Assembly (NCBI GenBank): GCA_004151065.3
Contig: NWUY0300005895.1
Coordinates: forward strand, 10,100 to 31,115
Direction of reading: 5' to 3'
Origin: Larix sibirica
Taxonomy: Eukaryota; Streptophyta; Pinopsida; Pinales; Pinaceae
Length of the DNA stretch: 21,016 bases
The notes below the pieces were generated by a model, which worked only from the letters and a program-made list of their open reading frames with translations, searched no databases and was not told the origin of the DNA. Numbering within the stretch: position 1 is the stretch's first letter; every line of letters begins with the position of its first letter. The position numbers were made by a program, and so were the translations under genes. Below are positions 8,416-18,386 of this stretch, piece after piece.

Positions 8416-10986
8416 CACTATGACTATTGAGATTAGCAAACAATTCACACCAGTCTTCAAAATCCTTAGGATTAAAGTCCAAGCGCATCACGCATTGTTT
8501 GTGATAGAGAAGGCCATGCAAATGAGAGAAGGCATAAACTTAGATTATCATTCTTTCCCAAACTTTGTTTTGTTTTACAATTCAATAAGCGATTACATGA
8601 TGTTACATAGCCCAATTTGATTCAAGGGAAACCTCTCCATCTCTCACATTGTTGAAGGAAATTGCATCGAATGTCGTGGAGATTCCCTTGTCCAAAGCAA
8701 CTGGCTTTGAGCCATCACCACCCGAGGGACACCAAGGTTCGTGCCAAAATAGTTATAGTAACATTTAAACTTCCTAGAGAAAGGACTTACTCCAAAATTA
8801 TCTATAGTAATAAAAAAATTCGAAATGGATATTGTATTCTTACAAGGACGTATTCTTATATATTTTCATAGTAGTAAACAAAGCATAGTGTTAGAATATG
8901 ATTACCTTCCGTGCTCTCTACTTTAATTTCATTTTATTTTCCGATTTTCTTAGACCGGATATGAGGAGTGTTTGTTGGTTCCTTATCGCAGTTACCAATG
9001 ACATTATTTAGCTCTCTGACATTACCAGAATAACAACAAAATCAATGCACCCTGGCGGTGGATTTCCAATACATCTCTAGAGTAGCCTTTCATGAACCGG
9101 ATATTCCAATAAGTTGAGAAGACCTCCAATTCCTACCAACACACAAAATGCCCATGAAATTAAGAGCACAAAAATATGAAATGAACCTTATTCATCGTTC
9201 ATGCATCATGACCAACACAAATACCAGAGGACTGTATTAATGAAAGGAAGATCATTGATGTTCACACTCACAACACAATAAGCGAAATCATTAACGCCAC
9301 TCATCAAGGCCATTAGTGTTTGAAAGGTGAAGCGGTTTCCATCGAGATGTTTCCAACCAAAGAAGGTTAATGAGAATGTGATGAAGGATGAGTACGAGGA
9401 TGTGATGCCATTTACGTGCCATGTGATACTGAAAAATTGGCAGTAAAAGCATCATGTCTTTGTTCATGTACATATTGGTGTTATTGGTGTCATGCAGGCA
9501 AGCTATAATCAACAAGCCATTAATTATTTATAACCAACAACAATATTCATGCAAGCATCTAGTAAATCAAGTTAACTTAGTGATCAAGTTAGACGATAAA
9601 TGGTGCCTATATTGAAAGAACATCGTGACCTAAACTAAATCAACAATATTTATGACATTAAACATGAACAAGTCCAAACACTGTACAAAAGTGAAATTCA
9701 ACGATATTGTTTGCATCTGGGGCGTCACACCCATCAAAGTAGGTCGTGAGTTAATATAATTTAAATTGTTGAGCAAGAAAAAACCTAATGGGTAGCCTGC
9801 GCATTTATACATAACAACGCCAACATAAAAACAAGTCTATCAATCATTAAAAAAAATCTAGAAGACAATACAATGATCAACTATTACAATGAGAGTGCAA
9901 GCTCAAATAGGATTCATTTTAATTACATTGAAATTCAAGAAAAATTATTGGTTGTGTTCCTTATAGGAGACATGGAAAATACATTATTCTTATATGTAAT
10001 TGGAAAGCCCGTTAATATAAAACCAGTTAATAGTCATGGAATTACATCGTAACCCCATATTTGAGTTACAAAGAAATGAGGGAAAGGATGAACAAGCTAT
10101 TAGTATGGCCATAATTACTCCACAAGCCCTCATCCACTACTTGTAACCATTGCAACCACATAGGAACTATAAAATACAATATCGTAGAAGAGTTAGTGAT
10201 GATATTGAGGAAAAATAACTTCATTATAGTAAAACAAAAATGTAACCTTCAAATATTACGAAAAGTCCCTTGCATGTGGATGGTTGTTGAACCAAGAACC
10301 TGGGAAGAAAAATCCTTCCACGTTGAACCCCATATATGTATACAAATCAAAGTTAATTAAATTAATGAAGTACAGGAATGAGAACAATATTCTTTCATAA
10401 CCAAAACAAAGATAAGGAAAAACATGTTGTAGAGTAAGAAATAGCATATTGATGAAATTATTTAAGACCTACATTACCACCACTCTGGTTCAAGAGCCAA
10501 GCAACACTATTATTAATTTCTTACAGTAATCCTACCTTATGACCCGAATACTGTATATTCTATGAGCCAGAACCATACTCAGAAGACCTAGCAATTGGAT
10601 TCCTTGCTCACACACATGCGAAAGACTCCTTCAAGAAGTCTCCAGGCCAAAAAAGGATTTGATACTATGCCAGATATTGATTATAGCTAAAACGCTTTGA
10701 AACTAGTGTGAAGTAAATAGCTAAGTACCATATGGAAAATGTCAAATTGGCTAAGTGACATGTCATCAACCTCACAAACTCACATTAATGTCATGAACGA
10801 ATGCAAATAAATGCACAGTCCTCGTCATCAAATTTTATGTGGTATGCGCACATCCCAATATGCATTGAATCCCCTATCCTCTTAGCTAATGTAATTGTAC
10901 CAGTGGGATAGGTGTCACCTGGTATCCCAGTTACAAAGTCCAAAGCACCATATCAAACCTAGACATTGGAAAAAAATTAGGCCATC
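8416..10986. other. Long AT-rich intergenic DNA without a supported gene
   Basis: No long frame or transposon domain is seen across 2.5 kb. A faint coding-like patch lies on the minus strand at about 9080-9140: after a T/G-rich stretch ending TTGGTAG comes GIGGLLNLLEYPVHERLL then TAG, which could be a last exon or a relic. Minus-strand frames of 60-74 codons at 9291-9515, 9630-9812 and 10256-10447 show no motifs. Confidence 0.45.
10905..10928. repeat. Short imperfect palindrome
   Basis: GGGATA (10905-10910) and TATCCC (10923-10928) enclose GGTG-T-CACC with a 3-base bulge (TGG). The inner AGGTGTCACCT is an 11-bp palindrome. It could form a small hairpin or bind a dimeric factor; no context supports either. 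Confidence 0.6.
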
Positions 10987-10990
10987 GCAA

Positions 10991-11003
10991 AAAATCGTTG
11001 CAA
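10991..11003. repeat. Left copy of target-site duplication
   Basis: AAAATCGTTGCAA here recurs exactly at 12419-12431. The match extends outward to GC at 10987-10988 if two extra A bases are allowed. It lies 6 bases before the T run that marks the tail of the minus-strand insert. Confidence 0.7.
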
Positions 11004-11009
11004 CAACCA

Positions 11010-12418
11010 TTTTTTTTTTGTAAAACTACACAGTATATTAAACTAGAACCAGAGAAAAATTACATAACACATAGGCATTTGAGGCGGTCTGAGACGATGT
11101 AACCACCATCCTAATCTTTCAAAGATATTACAGTGATTTTTATGAGCTGTACAAAAAAACTGCCCCTTAGAGAGAGGTTGGGTGAGAGTAGTCTGAGCAT
11201 AGTTAGAGATGAATACATCTAACTTGTACAAAAAACTGCATAACAATCTATAACAAAATTTTTGGAAATAACATAGAGAACCAGAGGGATTCAAGTCAAA
11301 TGTATGGACCGACATGAGGGGTTTCTTCTAGAATGGGGTAGCGGCCCTGGAAAGCATTAGCGGGCTCTGGCAGCTTGATAGGCAGCGGCGCGATTTTATG
11401 AGCATCTAGGAGGTCAGGCTCCGCCGGGTTGCAGAGTTTTTTGCTGGGAGGAGACCCAATGGTGGACAGAACCGAGAATGGTGTTGGAGGTGTCGGGAAC
11501 GAAGTAGCAGTAGGAGGAGCCATGGGTCCATCCGAAGCTACATCTTTGCCATCTTCCTAAGCGCCCAAAGCAATGCCACCGTCGACGTTTGCTTTGTCCA
11601 GACCACGACGTCCAGAAATAAGGTGGCTCCATGAGAAGGAGGCATCCAGGAAAGGCAAACAGTAGTCCACATCGATGAGATTGGCTCTGGCAGCAAGCAC
11701 TGAATCTTTCGCAGAACCCTAACTGTTTATCATGTCCTCCATGAGTCTGCCCATCATGTTCTTCATGAGCCAGTAATGATTAATCTTACCACCTCCTTTA
11801 CCTGAGGCTAGGTAATGCAAGACCAGTTGAGCTTCCCAGTCGTCAATCAAGGTGCGGACCATGATGGATACACCCAGGTCATAACCATCCTCAATGACAG
11901 GCACAGTGGACCTATGGATTTTGCCTTTGCTTCCACTTCCCCGACAAGGAGAATCGCGCGGTCGAGACATAGCTGAAAGCGCAACGTGGAGTAGAACTGC
12001 TATAAGCAGATGTCGACGATGGCAGGATTTCCCCAAAGCAGGACTGCTATAGGCCGAGCTGAACCAACACAAATGAATATGGAGCCGAGGATAGGTGAGG
12101 ATAATAGCTTCATCATTTTCCCTTGGTGCGTTTAAGGGGTGATAATCCAAGCTCACACACGCCATATCTGCGAGCAGAGAGCCGAAGTAAATGGTTGAGG
12201 TACCAGAAGCACATCCAACCAGTAGGTGAGGAGACATCTAAGCAAGGCGAGTTGAATGGGCCATCAAGCTTGAGGTGAGAAGTGGGGCAGGGGTGATAAT
12301 GCATGCAGAGAGGGGTGCCATGTTGTGGGATCCCATGTCGAGGCTCCTCCTATGCATGCATTCCAGTTGTCCCAATAACACCTGCATCCGGGGGCTGCAC
12401 CGACCATCTAATATGTGC
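11010..12418 (-). mobile_element. Retroposed insert with poly(A) tail and target-site duplication, no RT
   Basis: Read on the minus strand, the segment starts at about 12418 and ends in ten A bases (T10 at 11010-11019), preceded by TAGTTTTAC. It is bracketed by the repeat AAAATCGTTGCAA (12419-12431 and 10991-11003). Tail plus 13-bp or longer duplication is the mark of LINE-mediated insertion. The coding-like part is clearly richer in G and C than the flanks. No reverse transcriptase, endonuclease or LTR is seen. It could be a processed copy of a host mRNA, a non-autonomous retroelement, or an internally deleted LINE keeping an ORF1-like part and 3' UTR. Confidence 0.62.
11296..12414 (-). pseudogene. 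Decayed long reading frame inside the retroposed insert, product unknown
   Basis: One frame runs 373 codons and is interrupted only by TAG codons at 12238-12240, 11719-11721 and 11557-11559 before a TGA at 11296-11298. The longest open piece is 172 codons (11719-12237). Its later part is hydrophilic: SGSKGKIHR, then EDGYDLG and a helical stretch ending MGRLMEDMINS. The last segment is Pro-rich (MAPPTATSFPTPPTP) and ends EETPHVGPYI. About 275 bases of UTR-like sequence follow before the A tail. I do not recognise a domain. Being open in one phase for over a kilobase with only C-to-T-type stops suggests a former gene, but the higher GC content also lengthens chance frames. Confidence 0.4.
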
Positions 12419-12431
12419 AAAATCGTTGCAA
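12419..12431. repeat. Right copy of target-site duplication
   Basis: AAAATCGTTGCAA, identical to 10991-11003 and likewise preceded by GC. It marks the 5' boundary of the minus-strand retroposed insert. Confidence 0.7.
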
Positions 12432-13590
12432 TATGTCATACGGACATAAAAATGAATATATGTAAAAAAAATAAGGTTGTGAAAGAATATTTACTCTACA
12501 AAGTGTTCAAAAAAAATTTAATGATAGATTTTTTTTGGAGTTGAATTGTGTATTGTTTTAAGTTCGATTTTTATTGGATGGTGCCTTTTCATATTATTTT
12601 GAAGTTTTAGGAGCAATATGTGTCAATATAGTTTTGTTAATTTCAACTTGATTACAAATAGATTTTGATAGTGAGTTGGGGAAATAAGTCCTCACAAAAG
12701 GATTATATATATATCTATATACATATAAAGAGTAAGATCATTTTCAAATATAATAAAATCTCAATGACTATTATTGAGTTCAAAGGATTGGTTGTATCAT
12801 AAATAATAAAAAATAATGTTAAAATTTTATCATTAGGTTAAGTTACGAGAGGAGGCTAGTTGTGGGTGCAGTCTACATTTCATAATCAATCTACAAGCTC
12901 TATGGCAAAGGCTTGACTTCACCATTTTATGATTGTTGAGATTGCGCTCACTATGTAGGGAAGACGTCAGGTGACTTTTTATTCATGGATCGATAATTAA
13001 ATTGATTGTCTCCTAAATCTTACATTTGGGGACGATAATTAATTACCAAGTTCTATCTCATTTAGATTAACATTGTAAATTTCACCTAGACAAACATTGA
13101 AAAATTCATCCACGTAAGCGTGTGGTATAATAACATTGTAGTTAAATTATTGAGTCATTTAATCTTATAACAAACTTTCTTCTAGTTTCCAAATTTTGAC
13201 AATACAAGAAGTCCGAGTTCTCATCAATTAGGATATTTGGTCGAAATTTTGAGGATTTGGGAAGATTTAGAATTGCACCTAACATTTAGGGGCATCATTC
13301 CACCATGTAAGGAAATTTGATCATGGTGGAACTTTGCTTATGCTTACAATATTTGTTATATTCTTATTAGATTTGTGACTAGAAAGAAAGTCATTTTTTC
13401 TACAAAGTTAGCTTACTCAATCAAATCATGAGTCACAAAGGGCCATTTTCTTATGCACAAATTGCAACCTCAATAATTGGATGACCAAATAAGTCATTTA
13501 TTATTTAAATATTAAAAGATAGTATTCAATTTTCAAATTACTTATTTGGATGCCAATCGGGTCCAACTTGGGTGGTTAAGAGGAGAAGTT
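12432..13590. other. AT-rich stretch, nothing coding
   Basis: No supported gene. Contains a short TA-rich run (12703-12725) and one perfect 10-bp inverted repeat (13298-13331), listed separately. This is probably the older DNA into which the retroposed insert fell. Confidence 0.45.
13298..13331. repeat. Perfect 10-bp inverted repeat
   Basis: TTCCACCATG (13298-13307) and CATGGTGGAA (13322-13331) are exact reverse complements separated by 14 bases. They could form a stem-loop or be ends of a tiny relic; no flanking duplication is evident. Confidence 0.75.
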
Positions 13591-13591
13591 G

Positions 13592-14190
13592 TTATCCTCT
13601 CAACCTAGCTTCAATTATTTCTTATGGCATGTTTCACCTTGTGGGTTGATTAGGGTTTGCAAGGTACCAACGTTCTCACTCTTTCTTAAGTGCTTGACGA
13701 TGGGATGAGATGCTCCAACCATTTTTTTGGCCCTGAGAATTATCTCAAACAACCATTAGTAGATCCCTCCCACCGATGTAAGGGAATTCATGGATTTCAC
13801 TCTCTTGATCCCCTTAGGGAAAGGTGATTGGGAACTAGGCACCACTTGCTTTATACTATGAACCATCCTCAAAATGAGGGGAAGTTTATGTCCTTCCCAT
13901 CTAGGTTCAATTCTTGCTTGTGACATGTTTGCCCCTTGTGAGTTGATTGAGGTTGGAAAGGTACAAACAATTTCACTCTTGCTTAAGTGATTAAGGGTGG
14001 GACTTCATGTTCCAAATATTTTTTCGCCTCAAGGGTTACCTCAAGAAGTGATGAGAAAATCTATCTGCTTAATGTAATGGAGGTCATGGGTTTGACTCTC
14101 TTGATCCCTTTGTGGTGATGTGTTTGGAAGTTAGTCACTTTTTGTTTTATGTGGAGTATCATCCTAAAAATTAGGAGAAGTGCCTAAAAT
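13592..14190. repeat. Two diverged tandem copies of a ~300-bp repeat
   Basis: Unit one (about 13592-13890) and unit two (about 13891-14190) align throughout: CTAGNTTCAATT, GACATGTTT/GGCATGTTT, GAGTTGATTGAGG/GGGTTGATTAGGG, TTCACTC, CTTAAGTG, GACTCTCTTGATCCC/CACTCTCTTGATCCC and CATCCT near the end. A further start (ATCCTAAAAATTAGGAG) follows unit two. GGTTCAATTC resembles a Pol III B box and GGGTGGTTAAGAGG upstream of unit one resembles an A box, so a tRNA-derived SINE ancestry is conceivable but not shown. Confidence 0.75.
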
Positions 14191-14475
14191 TTTCCCAAGA
14201 AGTTTATTATTCTCTCAAAGTAACATATCCCAAGGAAAATCCCCAAACACTTCCCTTTATTCCAAGGATGGTTCCCAAGGTAAACCCAAAATTCTTTAGG
14301 GCACAAGGCTAAGTCTACAACAATGCTCAATGTTGTTATAACAATATACTCTTATGAGTTTAACATGTCACTTATATAAATAAAATATTAATGATGAGAA
14401 TAACACTTTAGCTCGTAATCATTCAAGTTAAACTCAACTAATTCCCAAAAAAATGTTTTTGGGATTTAATCTCTA
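14191..14475. other. No gene; contains a 9-bp inverted repeat
   Basis: TCCCAAAAA (14443-14451) and TTTTTGGGA (14456-14464) are exact complements around a 4-base loop. The stretch probably holds the 3' UTR of the minus-strand LINE relic, but no poly(A) tail or target duplication was found. Confidence 0.4.
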
Positions 14476-14851
14476 AAGATGAGATCCCCAACTCACTGCC
14501 ATGAATAACTTCCTCATAGAAAATGTTGCCTTCTAGATGAGACAAGGCCTTCTTCGACAAAAAATATGCTTCCTTGTTATTTTCCATGAATATGTGAGTA
14601 AATGAAATCTCTTCAAAGGACTCCTATAATGCTCTAATTATGATCTGCCACCAATCTAACAGTTCCAACTGCAACTTGGAAATATATTTTTCCCACTCAA
14701 TTATAATCTTTGAGTCGCCTGCAACTTGCAAAGGAGATATTTGCTTGTTATGAGCATAATAAAGAAGAGTCCATAAGGCCAATAACTCTAATATAGTGTT
14801 TGTACTAGGGCCACAACCCATCCAAATTATGAAGAAATGCCCTTCTTCCAT
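14476..14851 (-). pseudogene. LINE RNase H domain, inactive
   Basis: The open part (14624-14851) gives GCGPSTNTILELLALW, with the second acidic catalytic position Glu, then LQVAGDSKIIIEW with the catalytic Asp, as in plant LINE-encoded RNase H. After a TAG, the same frame continues SFTHIFMENNKEAYFLSKKAL. The last catalytic Asp, normally EAD-x-LSK, is Tyr here (codon 14564-14566). The first beta strand is on a shifted or decayed upstream frame. Family fit is good; enzymatic activity is excluded by the stop and the lost Asp. Confidence 0.75.
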
Positions 14852-15169
14852 TAACAGATATACCCTAGCTCCACCCTCTTCCTAGTTTTCTTGAGAAGCC
14901 CCATTGAAAAAACAGATAGGGGGGCCTGCCAAGAATATTGGAGCTTGAGACAGTCTTGACTTTGTGGTTTTGGAGGGACAACCTGTTCCTTATATGAGCT
15001 AACAATGGTGAACACCGATTCTAAAATTTTGGAGTAGTGTTCTCATATAGAGCATTGTTCCTGATCAGACAAATATTCCATATAATGAAACAAGGCAGAG
15101 ATTTGTGCATTAGAACAGAAACTATCCACAAGCTGAAACTATAAATTAAGGACTCCGAGAACCAATTTC

Positions 15170-15776
15170 AAGTGATTTTAAATACTTGTCTTACCTCATC
15201 CCAAACAGATCTTGAAAAATCATAGTGAACAAATATATGGTCGATGGTTTCAACACCTCTTTTACACATAATGCACACTTTAAGCCCAGTTCCACCTATT
15301 TTCATAAAGTTATCCCACGTAAGGATCTTTCATGCCAAAGCCAACCAAATGAACAGTTTTATATTCAAGGGAACATGGCAACTCCATAAATATGAATGCC
15401 ACCACCTTATGTTGTCTTGAACTTGATTGAGGAATATAACATTGTGTGCTAGCTTGGTTGATACAATGCCTTCAGTAGTAGCCCAAGACCAAACTAGAGA
15501 ATCCTCAAGGTTGCTTAGGAATATGCCACATCTATGTAGCCCCTTGAAGAAAAGACCGCATTTTGTACTCATGTCCCCTTGAAAACCTAGCTCTGAGGCC
15601 CGAACCCACCTTTGAAAGGATAAGGCATTCCCTTTAGATCGGCAAGCTTGATTAAGATAGTAAATGCCAACAAACCTAAGAGCATTTACCAAAGGGCAAG
15701 AAAGTTTGAAAAAATCTGCCCCACCCAAGAAATCCATCTTATTAACCCCACTTTTATTAGTCGACATTGAGGTCAC
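15170..15776 (-). pseudogene. LINE ORF2 reverse-transcriptase zinc-binding (zf-RVT) region
   Basis: A 148-codon open part (15330-15776) ends DNIRWWHSYLWSCHVPLNIKLFIWLALA style; the middle block EDSLVWSW then GIVSTKLAHNVI is the usual segment before the zinc-binding motif. After a TGA the same frame goes on with KILTWDNF, VCIMC (the first Cys pair) and ETIDHIFVHY, where the final Cys ligand of the family is Tyr. A second TGA follows SVWDEVRQVFKIT. This identifies a LINE of the type with RT, zf-RVT and RNase H in one ORF2. It is non-functional. Confidence 0.75.
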
Positions 15777-16666
15777 TAGGAAGGGTGTGGGATTTTTTAA
15801 AAGTACACTTTTGTCTTTTTGTTTTGCAATAATTTTTTAATAATGTGCTTCAAGTTATATGTGTGAATGTTTTTTATTTTTATTTTTATTTTTTTAAATG
15901 TAAAAATGAATTAAAGGATATTTATCATTTATCAATTTAGAAAATGTTTAAATTTTTCATAATTAATATTTTAAATTTATTTTAAATCAAAATTAAAAAA
16001 GTATTAAAATGGATATAAATCTAGTTAAGATTTTCCTTGAATGGAGTGATAGGGAGGTGAGAAGTGCTTGTGAGGAGCCAAACCAACACCACTGTCGGTG
16101 ATGATGAGGCCCTGACATAGTTTCCAATGGGATAGATGACAAACAACTTGCATACATGTACTTCCTTATAGTTTAATGGAGTGGGATGAATATAATGTCT
16201 GGCTTTGGAGGAAGAATAGGTTGGTCGAGGCTTTAATGGTTTTTGTAAGGACCAATGAGGCTAAGAAGATGTGGAGTTATGGTGATAGTGTTGTCATGAT
16301 CTCTTTTTGGGAAATGTAGGATATTTTTGAGAGTTGGTTGAAGGCATGCCAAGACCTTGAGCACCTATATTTCTCCCTTGTGTTCTCGAGCTTTGAAATT
16401 CATTAGCACCCTCGCCCTCTTTCAGGAAAATTTATGGCAAGTTGCAAAGGCCATAGGGGGCAATGAGTAGAAGGTAGTATTAATAAGGGGGAGGTTTCTC
16501 CCTCTCCGAGGCCTTCAAACTCTCATCATGAGGTGATGCTCTAGTTGGACAAGATACTGCTACTAACTTGAAAATCGGATGTGAAGATGAATATCCTAGC
16601 GAGGGCAACCTGTGGCATTGTCTTTGAAGTTTCTACAACTAACTTTTTTTGCAGATATAAATAATT
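15777..16666. other. No recognised gene
   Basis: Begins T-rich with ATTTTT repeats (15869-15896) and AT-rich DNA to 16020, then becomes more balanced. A short plus-strand patch around 16178-16310 reads EWDEYNVWLWRKNR and VEALMVFVRTNEAKK before a stop; it is protein-like but unidentified. It ends where the gypsy LTR starts. Confidence 0.4.
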
Positions 16667-16872
16667 TGATAAAATTAATATTATTAAGAACATAATTAGG
16701 TTAGATTAAGTAATAATAATAAGTAATTAAACTGTAAAAGTCACGTTGTTTCATTCGAAACGGCTTTCTTAGACCTATATATTGGACTCAGTTGTAATTA
16801 TAAGGGCATCATTCAATTATATATCAATTCATATTTTATTATATTATTTTTGGTTTATGAGATATTGCCTCA
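16667..16872 (+). repeat. 5' LTR of gypsy element 1
   Basis: Starts TGATAAAATT and ends TTGCCTCA two bases before the primer site. The 3' boundary is fixed by the primer site; the 5' boundary is chosen from the nearest sensible TG and may be off. At 206 bp it is short for the group. Confidence 0.55.
16776..16783 (+). promoter_or_regulatory. TATA box of the element 1 LTR
   Basis: TATATATT lies about 90 bases before the LTR end, a normal U3/R position for a short plant LTR. Confidence 0.45.
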
Positions 16873-16874
16873 TA

Positions 16875-16886
16875 TGGTATTAGAAC
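16875..16886 (+). other. Degenerate initiator-Met tRNA primer-binding site
   Basis: TGGTATTAGAAC matches 10 of 12 bases of TGGTATCAGAGC, the complement of the initiator-Met tRNA 3' end used by most plant LTR elements. Both differences are transitions (C to T, G to A), in line with decay by cytosine deamination. Confidence 0.75.
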
Positions 16887-16940
16887 ACTATGTGGATCAA
16901 TAAGGCAGAGTAATTTTTTTGCATACATAAAATCCAATCC

Positions 16941-17600
16941 GATGATGAGAAAATAAAATATGCCTCGATGAACCTTGAAGGCCACACATATAACTGGTAT
17001 ATGTGGTGGAATATTACCACTAAGGTGTGCTCATATAGCTGGAGCACATTAAAAAATAACTTCTTTAAAAGATCTCAAGATGTGACTGAGAAAGTTTTTT
17101 TTTGCAAAAATAACCAGATTACAACAAAAAGGGGATGTGGATGAGTACACTTACGAATGGGAAGCCTTATAAACATGAGTACCAAAGTTAATAGATGATC
17201 AACGACTCCAGATGTATGTACATGGGATAAAACCATACATAAAAGATGAGTTAGAATTACATAATATCTCAAACTTGGATAAGGACAAGCATAAAGCCAA
17301 AATGATTGAAGACAAGTTTAAAAAATCATGGCAAAAAAACCTTGACAAAGGTTACACAAGTCGGAAGACTGCCCCAACCACAAACCCAAAAACAAAAAAC
17401 CATCTACCACATTTAAGATAAGGTATCAAAATCAGTTCGGAGGCCCAAAGAATTAAGGAAGGTAAATGTACGTACAATGGAGAAAAGTGAGACCCAAGAC
17501 ATAGGTGTTCTAAGAAAGATAACACCAAGAACTTATATCAATGTGAAGCAGAAGAAGAAGGGAAATCAGATAGCGATGAATCTGACATGGAGGAAACAAT
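16941..17600 (+). pseudogene. gag of gypsy element 1 (capsid and zinc knuckle), decayed
   Basis: The frame from 16941 gives KYASMNLEGHTYNWYMWW and WSTLKNNFFKR, the retrotransposon-gag pattern. A T9 run (17095-17103) shifts it into the next frame, where LQQKGDVDEYTYEWEAL, two stops, and MYVHGIKPYIKDELELHN (from 17212) follow. After another shift comes the knuckle CTYNGEK-stop-DPRHRC: its second Cys is Asn and the usual Trp is a TGA stop (17488-17490). An acidic DESDMEE tail ends it. This is the nucleocapsid/capsid precursor, now inactive. Confidence 0.8.
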
Positions 17601-17639
17601 GGATCTTTAGAATCTTCCGTCAAAGTAAGATGATGAAAA

Positions 17640-18386
17640 TGCCCCAATAATATCACTCCCAGCCATAACCAGAATATACTAGCCACAAACATTAAAGCTT
17701 AGAGAACATATAAAAAATAACAATGTCATCGTCCTTGTCGGCACTGGAAGTACCCATAATTTTATTGATGTAAGATACCCAAAGAGGCTTAACCTTTTCA
17801 TATATCTAGTACCGAATATGAAAGTAATGGTGGAAGACGAGAAGAAGATTGAAAAGGTAGGAAAATATTACAAAGTTAAGTTGCAGTTATAAAATTATAA
17901 CCTTTACTCAAAATTTTATGTGGTATCCTTAGGAGGAGTTGATGTGGTTTTAGGGATCCAGTGGCTACAAACACTAGGTACCTACTCAGTCAACCACCAA
18001 GAACATTTAATTAAATTTAAGTGGCAAGAGGAAAAATATAAGTTGTATGGGTTCCAACCCCCTAGCACACAAATTGTGTCATCCCACAAAATGGAGAATC
18101 TAATTTGGAAGGGAGCACCAACTTATGTCATACTGCCAAGAAATGGAATTATTAACTTCAGAAGTTGTCATCTCAGGTCAGCTAGAGGTCCAGGAGCTAC
18201 TCCAAAAATACAAAAAGGTATTTGAAGATCTACCCATGGAGTTACCACCAGAAAGAAAGATCGAGCATGTAATTGAAATCAAGCTAGGGGCGAGTCCCGC
18301 CAATGTTAAGCCCCACCGGTATCCACACCATCATAAAACAAAGATTGAAAGATTAATCCAAGACTTACTAAAGTGTGGAGTGAATG
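17640..18386 (+). pseudogene. Protease and start of reverse transcriptase of gypsy element 1, decayed
   Basis: In frame with the second gag part, VIVLVGTGSTHNFID marks the aspartic protease, but the catalytic Asp of the D-T/S-G triad is Gly (GGC, 17740-17742). Downstream SLGGVDVVLGIQWLQTLG (from 17923) is the usual second protease motif, and YKLYGFQPP follows. Near 18125-18145 a one-base change moves the frame; the new frame reads KVFEDLPMELPPER, then IEHVIEI, PHRYPHHHKTKIERLIQDLL and KCGV, the N-terminal edge of RT. Coding stops at the inserted LTR. Inactive by lost catalytic residue, stops and truncation. Confidence 0.85.

Larger units (their letters stand above)
14476..15776 (-). mobile_element. 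5'-truncated, decayed LINE (non-LTR retrotransposon) 3' part
   Basis: Two pieces of a plant LINE ORF2 C-terminus lie in the proper order on the minus strand: the reverse-transcriptase zinc-binding region (15170-15776) and a type-1 RNase H region (14476-14851). The RT core and endonuclease that should precede them are missing, as expected of a 5'-truncated insertion. Stops and frame changes break the frame between and within the pieces. Ends are approximate. Confidence 0.75.
16667..18386 (+). mobile_element. Ty3/gypsy element 1: 5' part, truncated by a nested insertion
   Basis: In order: a short LTR (16667-16872), a degraded initiator-Met primer site (16875-16886), gag (16941-17600), protease (about 17640-17900), spacer, and the first residues of reverse transcriptase ending LLKCGV at about 18382. 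There the LTR of element 2 starts. The remainder should continue beyond element 2, outside the window. Multiple stops and frame changes make it a fossil. Gene order (protease then RT) and the HHHKT-x-IE-x-LIQ-x-LL motif place it in Ty3/gypsy. Confidence 0.85.

Noticed and set aside
9080-9140. Possible last exon GIGGLLNLLEYPVHERLL on the minus strand
   Set aside because: Too short to tell from chance, with no partner exon found upstream.
12275-12544. 89-codon plus-strand frame
   Set aside because: Crosses the right boundary of the retroposed insert, so its two halves have different origins; no motif.
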